Shown here one piece after another: positions 7,436 through 14,293 of a DNA stretch of 41,121 bases. Every line of letters starts with the position of its first letter. Position 1 is the first letter of the stretch. The notes beneath the pieces are model-generated. The model worked only from the letters and a program-made list of their open reading frames with translations. It searched no databases and was not told where the DNA came from. This DNA is from Pseudomonadota bacterium (GTDB lineage: Bacteria; Pseudomonadota; Alphaproteobacteria; Caulobacterales; Caulobacteraceae), in the NCBI GenBank assembly GCA_023434265.1, contig JAEYTA010000090.1, forward strand, positions 1 through 41,121, given 5' to 3'. A program made the translations under genes and the position numbers.

Positions 7436-8109
7436 AGTCCGCGTCTCCCAAGTCGAAGCCGAAGGGCAGGAAGGCCGCCGCGCCCAAGGTCGTGCGCGTC
7501 ATCCCGACCCTCGCGCTCGAGACCCTGCTGATCGAAAGCGCCGGCGGCCCGGTCTGCGGCGTCGACGAGGCGGGCCGCGGTCCCTGGGCCGGGCCGGTGT
7601 CGGCCGCGGCGGTGATCCTGAATCCCGCCGACCTGCCGGACGGCATCGACGATTCCAAGGTGTTGACCGCCGAGCGACGCGAGGCGCTGGAGATCGAGAT
7701 CAAGGCCCGCGCCGTCGCCTGGGGCGTCGGCTTCGCCTCGGTCGACGAGATCGCCGAGCTGAATATCCTGCACGCCACCGGCCTCGCCATGTGCCGCGCC
7801 GTCGAGGCCCTGTCGGTTCCGCCGGTCGCCGCCCTCGTCGACGGCAACTATCGCTTCAAACTGCCCTGCGATGTCCGGACCGTGGTCGGCGGCGACGGCC
7901 TGTCGCTGTCCATCGCCGCGGCCTCCATCCTCGCCAAGACCGCCCGCGACCGGCTGATGATCGAGATGGACGCCCTCTACCCGGGCTACGGCTTCGCCAG
8001 CCACAAGGGCTACAACGCCCCGATCCACCAGCAGGCCCTGCGCGAACTCGGCCCCTGCCCGGAGCACCGCCGCGCCTGGGCCCCGATCAGGGCCCTGCTG
8101 GAGGGTTAG
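7432..8109 (+). CDS. rnhB: Ribonuclease HII
   Basis: RNase HII nicks DNA 5' of single embedded ribonucleotides and removes RNA from RNA:DNA hybrids. The 225-residue protein has the type 2 RNase H core: VDEAGRGPWAGPVSAAAV with the catalytic Asp-Glu pair, DDSKVL, ALVDGNY carrying the third Asp, and SIAAASILAKTARDR. I chose the GTG at 7432 because it overlaps the tag stop as GTGA. The ~25-residue basic Lys/Pro/Ala-rich N-terminal tail before the domain is acceptable for alphaproteobacteria. An earlier in-frame GTG at 7393 lies inside tag. The stop overlaps the convergent hypothetical gene by 4 bases (TTAG). Confidence 0.94.
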   Translation: MKSASPKSKPKGRKAAAPKVVRVIPTLALETLLIESAGGPVCGVDEAGRGPWAGPVSAAAVILNPADLPDGIDDSKVLTAERREALEIEIKARAVAWGVGFASVDEIAELNILHATGLAMCRAVEALSVPPVAALVDGNYRFKLPCDVRTVVGGDGLSLSIAAASILAKTARDRLMIEMDALYPGYGFASHKGYNAPIHQQALRELGPCPEHRRAWAPIRALLEG

Positions 8110-8552
8110 CGGCAGACGACCTCAACCGGCTCGTCTTTCGAGGCGAGCTCGAAGTCGTCCAGCGCCAACGCCACAATCGGGTAGGGCCAGTGTTCGAGGC
8201 TGTAGATGCCCGGGCCTACGGTGCAGACCGAGGTCCGCTCCCATCGCACGCCGTCCTGGCTCACCGTCATCATCGTCGCGCGGTAGTTGAGCGCCCCCTC
8301 GTACCCGTTTTCCACAGTCAGGATCATGGCCGCAGAGCCAGGGACCTGGAGGAACGAAGTCCGGACCCGCCCGTCTGGCACGTCCAGCCTGAGGGCGTCG
8401 TCCGTGTGAAAGCGGGGCAACTCGTAGGTTACCCCCTCCATCATCGCGGCCATCGCCTCAAGTCGGGCGTCGTTCAGCACCTCCGCGGCGCGCCCCGAGG
8501 ACTCCACTACGGGCGTCTCGCGATCCACCTGCGCCACTGCGCTCACCCACAA
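8106..8552 (-). CDS. Hypothetical protein, 5' end uncertain
   Basis: I do not recognise this family. The predicted protein (up to 148 residues) is a mixed alpha/beta polypeptide with two cysteines near the C-terminal end (VCTVGPG and VVCR), which could form a disulfide in a secreted protein. The only starts in frame are a TTG at 8552 and GTGs just after it, and none has a good ribosome-binding site. Upstream in the same frame the translation reads SCSLWVSAVAQVDRETP, resembling the end of a signal peptide whose beginning is missing. The real start may therefore have been lost by frameshift (see the upstream small ORF). The stop overlaps that of rnhB by four bases. Confidence 0.5.
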   Translation of the reverse strand: MWVSAVAQVDRETPVVESSGRAAEVLNDARLEAMAAMMEGVTYELPRFHTDDALRLDVPDGRVRTSFLQVPGSAAMILTVENGYEGALNYRATMMTVSQDGVRWERTSVCTVGPGIYSLEHWPYPIVALALDDFELASKDEPVEVVCR

Positions 8553-8740
8553 AGAGCAGGAGGCGACCGTCCTGAACCCACGGAAGGACGGCGCCGCCGT
8601 CGATCATCACGCTGCTCGCCGACCCGGAGTTCATACTCCTGAAGACGGCGGCAGGCCGCGGAACGGTCGACGCACTCCTGTGGCGGCCCGGACTCCTGCC
8701 CCGGATCGAAGAGCGCGAGCGCCAGTAGAATGTGAAGCAT
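8543..8740 (-). CDS. Small hypothetical ORF with signal-like N-terminus; possibly the 5' part of a disrupted gene
   Basis: An ATG at 8740 is preceded by a strong GGGAGG Shine-Dalgarno 6 bases upstream. It opens with MLHILLALALF, a short hydrophobic segment, then a Cys-containing region (ECVDRSAACRRLQEYE). After about 45 residues this frame turns Arg-rich with poor codon use. At that point the next frame becomes coding-like (MIDGGAVLPWVQDGRLLLFV), and it then hands over to the frame of the 8106-8552 ORF. This pattern suggests a gene broken by frameshifts, or two short overlapping genes. No family recognised. Confidence 0.35.
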   Translation of the reverse strand: MLHILLALALFDPGQESGPPQECVDRSAACRRLQEYELRVGEQRDDRRRRRPSVGSGRSPPALCG

Positions 8741-8788
8741 GGGCCCCTCCCGGACCCGGATGCTATCCGGTCCGGGGCTCTCGCCCAG

Positions 8789-9052
8789 TCAGATCGCCAG
8801 CATGCCGCCCATCACCGCGCCCATGGCCGCGGCGATCAGGCCGCCCCCGGCCACCATCACCCACATGGGCAGCCGGTCGAACGACCTCGGCGGTCCGGCT
8901 TCGGCGTTCGGAGCGCGGGCGGCCCACGGCCGGTCGTTGGCCGGGCGGTCATCGAACCGCCGCGTCGGCGGCGGCCGCCAAGCCACCGGATCCAGCGCAT
9001 CGGCGGCGCGGCCGTAGGCGCGGTAGCCGTTCATCCGGTTCGTCGAGCTCAT
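8789..9052 (-). CDS. Small C-terminally anchored membrane protein
   Basis: The predicted product is about 87 residues with a hydrophilic Arg/Pro/Ala-rich N-terminal two-thirds. A single Gly/Ala-rich transmembrane helix lies at the extreme C-terminus (MWVMVAGGGLIAAAMGAVMGG). This is tail-anchored topology, with the bulk probably cytoplasmic. I prefer the ATG at 9052 because GGAAG lies about 9 bases upstream. An in-frame ATG at 9067 would add MEDLT but lacks a clear site. No function can be assigned. It lies 61 bases downstream of the DNA methyltransferase gene on the same strand and may be co-transcribed with it. Confidence 0.55.
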   Translation of the reverse strand: MSSTNRMNGYRAYGRAADALDPVAWRPPPTRRFDDRPANDRPWAARAPNAEAGPPRSFDRLPMWVMVAGGGLIAAAMGAVMGGMLAI

Positions 9053-9113
9053 GGTCAGGTCTTCCATGGCGGCCTGAACGGCCGGGGACTCGTCGCGTTC
9101 CGTACGCTGCCGC

Positions 9114-10142
9114 TCACGCGGCGTCGGCCAAGCTTACACGACGTTCGCCGACCACGAACAGATATTCGACGTTGCGCAGCCGGCCGACCGCCCCGACCTT
9201 CTCGCCCTTCGGATTATGAATGCCGATGCGCGCCCCCACGTAGCGGGGCCGGGCGATCTCGATCACCTGCACCTCGCCCCGGGCCGACAGCATCCGCACC
9301 AGTTCCTCGCGCGACAGATAGCCCTCGTCGTTGAACGACACGACCAGATTGGGCGCCTTCAGTCCGGCGATCACCGCCTCCAGCGCCGGCCCGATTCCCG
9401 GCCGGCTGTTGAAGGCGCTCTTGCGGGTGCGCACGTCGACCCGCTTGTTGGCCACGCCATAGGTCTCGGGCTTGTCCCACAGCACCAGGCTCTCCCAGCA
9501 GTGGTAGTTCCCGAGGTAGGAATGCTGGTTATAGGGCGGGTCGAGGTAGACGAGGTCCGCCTCCACCTCCGCCGCGATCTCCACCGCGTCCGCCCGCGTC
9601 GCCTTCCCCTCGCCCGGGAGCAGCTCCGGCAACCGCAGTTCCAGCGGCTTCAGCGCCCGCGGGGCCCAGCGCTTCATGTAGGCCATCTGCAGACCGGCGG
9701 TGGAATCCACCCGGTCCGCCGCCTCCATCAGGCTGACCAGGGCGATCGCCTCCAGCTCCGGCTCCAGCGCCAGTGCCGCGATCCGCTCGCGCACCGCGTC
9801 GATCACCGCCCCGTTGTCGGGATGAAAGAAACGCGCCTGCTCGCAACAGGCCCGGGTGAACCACCCGGCCGCCGGCTTCACCGCCCGCAGCTCCGCCAGC
9901 ACCGCCTCGGCCTTCGCCAGCCACCGCTCCCGGTCCGCCTGCACGTAGCAGGTCGCCAGCGCATGGGCGTAGGCGTTGTGGTCGTTCGACCAGACCCGGA
10001 AGCCGCGCCTCTTCAGCGCATGGCCCACCCGCGCCGTGCCGGAGAACAGGTCGCACACCGTCCCCCCGTCCGGCAGCGCCGCAGAGATCGCCGCCGTCAC
10101 ATGGCCCAGCAGCGCGCGCTTGGAGCCGATGTACTTGATCAT
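9114..10142 (-). CDS. D12-class N6-adenine DNA methyltransferase (no restriction partner nearby)
   Basis: The 342-residue protein begins MIKYIGSKRALL, typical of D12-class (Dam-like) enzymes. It has the SAM-binding motif CDLFSGTARVG at residues 30-40 and the catalytic DPPY at 201-204, which marks transfer of a methyl group to the N6 of adenine. A FNDEGY motif, common in this group, follows later. I chose the ATG at 10142. The frame is open further upstream, but that part is the palindromic repeat, and AAGGAG lies four bases before this ATG. That Shine-Dalgarno overlaps the end of the repeat hairpin. No restriction endonuclease gene lies within the window, so it looks like an orphan methyltransferase. 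Target sequence unknown. It is distinct from CcrM, which has a different architecture. Confidence 0.86.
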   Translation of the reverse strand: MIKYIGSKRALLGHVTAAISAALPDGGTVCDLFSGTARVGHALKRRGFRVWSNDHNAYAHALATCYVQADRERWLAKAEAVLAELRAVKPAAGWFTRACCEQARFFHPDNGAVIDAVRERIAALALEPELEAIALVSLMEAADRVDSTAGLQMAYMKRWAPRALKPLELRLPELLPGEGKATRADAVEIAAEVEADLVYLDPPYNQHSYLGNYHCWESLVLWDKPETYGVANKRVDVRTRKSAFNSRPGIGPALEAVIAGLKAPNLVVSFNDEGYLSREELVRMLSARGEVQVIEIARPRYVGARIGIHNPKGEKVGAVGRLRNVEYLFVVGERRVSLADAA

Positions 10143-10148
10143 GAAACT

Positions 10149-10298
10149 CCTTCTCCCCTCGGGGGAGAAGGTGGCTCGCGTAGTGAGACGGATGAGGGGG
10201 CTGGTCGCCACGCCCTCACCAACAGCCAATCAGTCCCGGGACAGAGCCCCCTCATCCGAGCGCCTCCGGCGCCCACCTTCTCCCCCGAGGGGAGAAGG
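10149..10298. repeat. Composite palindromic intergenic repeat, family 1, copy 1
   Basis: A hairpin at each end (10149-10171 and 10276-10298) is built on CCTTCTCCCC/GGGGAGAAGG-type arms. The two 23-base hairpins are exact reverse complements of each other, so the element is a large inverted repeat. Inside, GGATGAGGGGGCT near the left end mirrors AGCCCCCTCATCC on the right. It starts 1 base after the pyk stop and ends 6 bases before the methyltransferase start (minus-strand direction). A second copy lies at 33236-33383. Confidence 0.8.
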
Positions 10299-10299
10299 A

Positions 10300-11733
10300 T
10301 CAGCGCTTCGTCTTCTTCGCCGGAGCATGCGCCAGCCGCAGCAGATTCGCAGCCCCCGGCGCCCCAAACGGCGTCCCGGCGAGGATCAGCACCCGCTGGC
10401 CCGGCTGGGCCATGTCGTTCTCCATGGCCGCCTGTACCGCGTCCTCGGTGACCTCCTCCAGCGACGAGGGCTCCCGCCCCAGCCGCGACTCCAGCCCCCA
10501 GACCAGGGCCAGCCGGCGGGCCGTGGACGGGTTGGGCGTCAACGCCAGCACCGGCTGCAGCGGCCGCTCCCGCGCCATCCGCCGCGCCGTCCCGCCCAGC
10601 GTCGTGAACACCACGATGCAGGCCGTCGACTGCGCCTCGCCGGCCTTCCTCGCCGCCGCCACCAGGGCGTCGACGTCGTGCTCGTCCATGCCGGCGTGCT
10701 CGGCGTCCATCAGCCCGGGCCACAGCGGATCGCGCTCGACCCGCTCGATGATCCGGTTCATCACCGACACTGCCTCCAGCGGATAGTCGCCCGAGGCCGT
10801 CTCCGCCGACAGCATCAGGGCGTCGGCCCCCTCGTAGGCGGCGTTGGCCACGTCCGAGGCCTCGGCCCGCGTCGGGGCCGGCGCCGAGGTCATCGATTCC
10901 AGCATCTGGGTGGCCACGATCGCCGGCACGCCCCTCTGCCGCGCCGCCCGCAGGATCTGCTTCTGGGCCACCGGCACCTCCTCGGGGTCCAGCTCCACCC
11001 CCAGGTCGCCGCGCGCCACCATCACCCCGTCGCAGTAGTCGAGGATGGAATCCAGCGCGTGCAGCGCCTGCGGCTTCTCGATCTTGGCCAGGCACGCCGC
11101 CCGCCCGTCGACCAGCCGTTTCAGCTCGGCCATGTCCTCGGCCTTCTGCACGAAGCTCAGCGCCACCCAGTCGACGCCGATCCTCAGCGCGAAGGCCAGG
11201 TCCTCGCGGTCCTTCGGCGTCAGGGCCGAGACCGGGATCACCGCCTCCGGCACGGCCACGCCCTTGCGGTCCGAGAGTTTCGAGCCGCTCTCGACCGTCA
11301 CCTCGGCCCCTTCGTCCGACCGCTCGCCGACCCGCAGCCGCACCCGGCCGTCGTCGAGCAGCAGCAGCATGCCGGTGCGCAGCGCCTTGAAGATCTCCGG
11401 ATGCGGCATCTGCACGCGCGTCGCATCGCCCGGCGTGGGATCCAGATCGAAGCGCATGGTGTGGCCCGGCCCGATCTCGATTTCCGTGTCCCGGAACTTG
11501 CCCAGCCGCAGCTTCGGCCCCTGCAGGTCGGCCAGCACCCCCAGCGGCCGCTTCAGCGCCATCTCCGCCCCGCGCACCGCCTTCAGAGCGGCGGCGTGGT
11601 CGTCGTGCGAGCCGTGGCTGAAATTCAGGCGGAACACGTCGACCCCGGCCTGGGCCAGGGCCTTGACCGTTCCGGGCGCCCGCGAGGCGGGTCCCAGGGT
11701 CGCGACGATGCGCGCGCGCCGGGCTCTCTTCAT
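10300..11733 (-). CDS. pyk: Pyruvate kinase
   Basis: Pyruvate kinase converts phosphoenolpyruvate and ADP to pyruvate and ATP, the last step of glycolysis or the Entner-Doudoroff route. The 477-residue length is normal. Motifs in order: ARIVATLGPAS at the N-terminus, FRLNFSHGSHDDH, DLQGPKLRLGKF, the active-site KIEKPQALH and DGVMVARGDLGVEL, and ATQMLESM followed by PTRAEASDVANA. The C-terminal allosteric domain ends with a basic tail. I chose the ATG at 11733 because homologues begin with the KRARRARIVATLGP segment; the frame is open upstream but without family similarity. It is divergent from the DUF3606 gene, with 125 bases between the starts. The family-1 repeat begins immediately after its stop. 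Confidence 0.96.
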   Translation of the reverse strand: MKRARRARIVATLGPASRAPGTVKALAQAGVDVFRLNFSHGSHDDHAAALKAVRGAEMALKRPLGVLADLQGPKLRLGKFRDTEIEIGPGHTMRFDLDPTPGDATRVQMPHPEIFKALRTGMLLLLDDGRVRLRVGERSDEGAEVTVESGSKLSDRKGVAVPEAVIPVSALTPKDREDLAFALRIGVDWVALSFVQKAEDMAELKRLVDGRAACLAKIEKPQALHALDSILDYCDGVMVARGDLGVELDPEEVPVAQKQILRAARQRGVPAIVATQMLESMTSAPAPTRAEASDVANAAYEGADALMLSAETASGDYPLEAVSVMNRIIERVERDPLWPGLMDAEHAGMDEHDVDALVAAARKAGEAQSTACIVVFTTLGGTARRMARERPLQPVLALTPNPSTARRLALVWGLESRLGREPSSLEEVTEDAVQAAMENDMAQPGQRVLILAGTPFGAPGAANLLRLAHAPAKKTKR

Positions 11734-11858
11734 CGAATATCCATAGGGCCGGAGGGGCGATTCCCTCTTCTGCCATGAAAGCGCGCCCGGTTGAGGCCGG
11801 TTCATCGCGCGAAACACGAAGTTATGCGCTACGACACCGGAAAGCGGAGACGGCGACC

Positions 11859-12041
11859 ATGGCGGGCCTCAAGGACAAGCGCGGCTTCATCGACAAGGAC
11901 CGGCTCGACCTGTCGGAGCGTCAGGCGGTGGAATACTGGATGAAGCGCTGGGGCGTCACCCGCGACCAGATCGTCACCGCCCATCGCAAGGCCGGTCGGA
12001 TGGTCAAGGACATCGCCGCCGAACTGGGCAAGAAGCGCTGA
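11859..12041 (+). CDS. DUF3606 domain protein
   Basis: This 60-residue basic protein has the DUF3606 pattern: DKDRLDLSERQAVEYWMKRW, a predicted helix-turn-helix-like middle, and a C-terminal VKDIAAELGKK helix. The family is widespread in alphaproteobacteria and has no established function, though its small size and charge suggest nucleic-acid binding (inference). GGAG lies about 9 bases before the ATG. The gene is divergent from pyk and convergent with the AlkB-like gene, with 3 bases between the two stops. Confidence 0.82.
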   Translation: MAGLKDKRGFIDKDRLDLSERQAVEYWMKRWGVTRDQIVTAHRKAGRMVKDIAAELGKKR

Positions 12042-12044
12042 GCC

Positions 12045-12614
12045 TCACCGCAGGCTGCGGAAGGTCACCGAATAACGCAGCGTGTCGCCCGGGGCGATGC
12101 TGTGCTGCCAGTCCTGCCGCGCCGGCCCGTCGAGCAGATAGGCCGAGCCCGGCGCCAGCGGCAGCGCCGCCCGCTCCCAGCCCTCGCCGCGCCGCCGCCG
12201 GAAGCGCATCGTCGCCTCCGAAACGAAGGACAGCCCCACCACCTTGTCGAATTCCGGCCGGTCGCGATGCCAGCCGATGCCGGCGCCCGGCGCGTACTCG
12301 GTCACCATCGCCTGCGCCAGCGCCTCCGGCCGCAATCCGGCGAAGGCCGCCGCCGCCTCCCGCGCCGCCAGCAGGAAGTCCGGAACCGGCTCCGCCTCTC
12401 TCAGCCGGCTGGCCGAGAAGTCGTAGCGCCCGCCGTAGGAGACGATTTGCCGGTTGCCCTTGAAGCCGTGGAAGTCGAAGGCCTCGAAGGGCAGACCGGC
12501 GAAGACCTCCACCAGCCGCGCCTGCGCCTCCGGAGCGATCACCTCGGCCGCATACCTCAGCCCCTCCGGCAGAACCGGCCCCGGCGCGCCGAACAGGTCG
12601 AACTGGTCGCTCAC
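12045..12614 (-). CDS. alkB: AlkB-like 2-oxoglutarate/Fe(II)-dependent dioxygenase
   Basis: AlkB enzymes oxidatively remove methyl groups from 1-methyladenine and 3-methylcytosine in DNA or RNA. The 189-residue protein carries the iron ligands His116 and Asp118 (GIGWHRDRPEFD) and His171 (WQHSI). It also has the 2-oxoglutarate-binding RYSVTFR with Arg180 and Arg186, the AlkB-type R-x5-R. The nucleotide-lid region (SYGGRYDFSASR) is also present. It starts at a GTG that overlaps the ligase stop as GTGA, so translation is coupled. It is the last gene of a three-gene operon with the ligase and the alkyladenine glycosylase. It may be a short AlkB-homologue type rather than the E. coli orthologue. 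Confidence 0.9.
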   Translation of the reverse strand: MSDQFDLFGAPGPVLPEGLRYAAEVIAPEAQARLVEVFAGLPFEAFDFHGFKGNRQIVSYGGRYDFSASRLREAEPVPDFLLAAREAAAAFAGLRPEALAQAMVTEYAPGAGIGWHRDRPEFDKVVGLSFVSEATMRFRRRRGEGWERAALPLAPGSAYLLDGPARQDWQHSIAPGDTLRYSVTFRSLR

Positions 12615-13585
12615 GACTCCAGCTGCTCCATGCGGCACTGTTCCGGCGCCTTGTCGGGCCGGAAGCGCAGCAGCTTGGTCCCGTGCCGGAAACGGTCGTC
12701 CGAGACGTGGTCGAAGCCGACCTCCACCACCAGTTCGGGCTTGAGCGGCTCCCAGTCGCCCGACCGCTCCGTCGACCACCGGCTCGGTCCGCCCGGCGCC
12801 CGGCCGGTGAACCCCGCCCCGCCCCGCAGCGCCTCCAGCCGCGCTGTCAGCGCGTCCCTGTCGATCCCCGCGAAGGCCGAGGTGAAGCCGACGTGGTTCA
12901 GCCGCCCGGCGTCGTCGTACAGCCCCAGAAGCAGCGACCCCACGCGCCCGCCGCTGCTGGCATAGCGGAAGCCGCCGACCACGCAGTCCGCCGAGCGCAG
13001 CCGCTTCACCTTGACCATGGCCCGCTCGCCCTCGAGGTAGGGCCCGTCGCGGCGCTTGGCGACCACGCCTTCCAGCTTGCCGTCGGCCAGCCAGTCCCGC
13101 GCCAGCGCCGCATCGTCCGTCCCCGGCGACAAGGTCAGCCGCGGCGACCCGAACCGCTCCACGAAGGCCTCCAGCCGCGCATGCCGCTCCCGGTGCGGCC
13201 GCGCCCGCAGGTCGGTCCCGTCCACGTCCGCCAGCATATCGAACAGCACGAAGGTCGCCGGCGTCTCCTTCGCCAGCTTGCGGATGCGCGACTCCGCCGG
13301 ATGCAGCCGCTGCTGTAGCACTTCGAAGGCGTAGCGATCGCCGTCCTGCGCCAGCAGCTCCCCGTCGAGGATGAAGCTCTCCGCCTCCAGCCGCTCCAGC
13401 CGCTCGACCACCTCCGGAAAGAACCGCGCCAGCGACTTGCCCGACTTGGCCAGCAGCTCCACCCGCCCCTTCGCCTTGAAGGCCAGGCAGCGGAAGCCGT
13501 CCCACTTGGGCTCGAACCACCAGCCGTCGCCGTCCGGCAGCTCCGGCTGCGACTTCGCCTCCATCGGGCTGGCCGACATCCTCAT
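12611..13585 (-). CDS. ATP-dependent DNA ligase (LigC/LigD-ligase-domain type)
   Basis: The 324-residue protein consists of a nucleotidyltransferase domain and an OB-fold only. Motif I, EPKWDGFR, contains the Lys27 that would carry AMP. It is followed by ILDGELLA, FVLFDMLAD, the motif IV region EGVVAKRRDGPY and the motif V region MVKVKRLRSAD. The OB-fold begins around CVVGGFRYASSGGRVGSLLLG. Such ligases seal nicks and are additional to the essential NAD-dependent LigA. No polymerase or phosphoesterase domain is present, and no Ku gene is in the window, so classical two-component end joining is not indicated. The ATG at 13585 overlaps the glycosylase stop as ATGA. Confidence 0.92.
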   Translation of the reverse strand: MRMSASPMEAKSQPELPDGDGWWFEPKWDGFRCLAFKAKGRVELLAKSGKSLARFFPEVVERLERLEAESFILDGELLAQDGDRYAFEVLQQRLHPAESRIRKLAKETPATFVLFDMLADVDGTDLRARPHRERHARLEAFVERFGSPRLTLSPGTDDAALARDWLADGKLEGVVAKRRDGPYLEGERAMVKVKRLRSADCVVGGFRYASSGGRVGSLLLGLYDDAGRLNHVGFTSAFAGIDRDALTARLEALRGGAGFTGRAPGGPSRWSTERSGDWEPLKPELVVEVGFDHVSDDRFRHGTKLLRFRPDKAPEQCRMEQLES

Positions 13586-14151
13586 GCGACCGCCGGAGTC
13601 CGGAACGGCCGGCTCAGGAAGCGCGAGCCCTTCAGCCCGAACCGCCACGGCGTCTCCGCCCCCTTGCTGATGCCGATGCGCGCGCCCTGCACCAGCTCCG
13701 GACGCTGCACGTGCAGGCGCAGGGAAAACGGCGGCTCGTTCAGCGCCCGCCCGTTCAGCCGCCCGTCGATGCCCAGCGCCTCGCACAGCTTGGCCGGTCC
13801 CGAGCAGAGCGCCTCCACGGCCGCCGCGCCCCGCCGCTCGCGCATCCGCTCCAGCCCGGTGCGCGGCTCCAGCGCCCGCACCAGCACGGCGCTGCCCGGC
13901 TGGCCCGCGTCGCAGACCACGTTGAAGCACCAGTGCAGGCCGTAGATGCGATAGACATACGCCCGCCCCGTCGGCCCGAACATCGGCGCATTGCGCGCCG
14001 TCGGCCCGACGAAGCTGTGCGACGCCGGGTCCAGCACGTCATAGGCCTCGGTCTCGACGATCATCCCGCCGACCCCGTCCACCTCCAGCTCGGCCCCGAT
14101 CAGGGCGCGGGCCACGGTCTCGGCCGACTCGTCGAACAGGTCGTGCGTCAT
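13582..14151 (-). CDS. 3-methyladenine (alkyladenine) DNA glycosylase, AAG/MPG family
   Basis: The 189-residue protein shows the AAG/MPG pattern. It has IVETEAY (the first Glu, at about residue 33, aligns with the catalytic Glu of human AAG), the DPASHSFVGPTARNAPMFG loop, YVYRIYGLHWCFN, and GPAKLCEALGID near the C-terminal third. The enzyme removes alkylated purines, hypoxanthine and etheno-adenine. It is structurally unrelated to Tag at 6848, so the window encodes two independent routes for alkylpurine excision. I chose the ATG at 14151 (homologues start close to this) although its Shine-Dalgarno is weak. It is the first gene of the operon with the ligase and AlkB-like genes, 48 bases after tRNA-Leu on the same strand. 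Confidence 0.92.
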   Translation of the reverse strand: MTHDLFDESAETVARALIGAELEVDGVGGMIVETEAYDVLDPASHSFVGPTARNAPMFGPTGRAYVYRIYGLHWCFNVVCDAGQPGSAVLVRALEPRTGLERMRERRGAAAVEALCSGPAKLCEALGIDGRLNGRALNEPPFSLRLHVQRPELVQGARIGISKGAETPWRFGLKGSRFLSRPFRTPAVA

Positions 14152-14199
14152 CTCACGGCAACGCCGCGGCGCCCCGCCGGGTTCGCCGCTGTCCGAGGA

Positions 14200-14284
14200 T
14201 GGTGCGAGCGGCGGGGATCGAACCCGCATGACCGAAGTCGAGGGATTTTAAGTCCCCTGCGTCTACCAGTTTCGCCACGCTCGC
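14200..14284 (-). tRNA. tRNA-Leu (anticodon TAA)
   Basis: Read on the minus strand, a 7-bp acceptor stem GCGAGCG/CGCTCGC encloses a D-arm with GGTAGACGC and an anticodon stem GGGGA/TCCCT around loop CTTAAAA (anticodon TAA). A long class-II variable arm (about CGACTTCGGTC) and a T-arm GCGGG-TTCGATC-CCCGC follow. A 3' CCA is encoded. Total 85 nt. It reads UUA (and possibly UUG), which are rare codons in this GC-rich genome. It begins only 9 bases after the M28 peptidase stop. Confidence 0.96.
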
Positions 14285-14293
14285 GGACGAGGA

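Noticed and set aside
11809..11816. A third copy of the GCGAAACA motif in the pyk/DUF3606 intergenic region
   Set aside because: Only the 8-base core GCGAAACA matches clearly and the palindrome partner is missing; compatible with chance.
12611..13585. A complete LigD/Ku non-homologous end-joining locus
   Set aside because: The ligase lacks polymerase and phosphoesterase domains and no Ku gene lies in the window; the neighbours are alkylation-repair genes.
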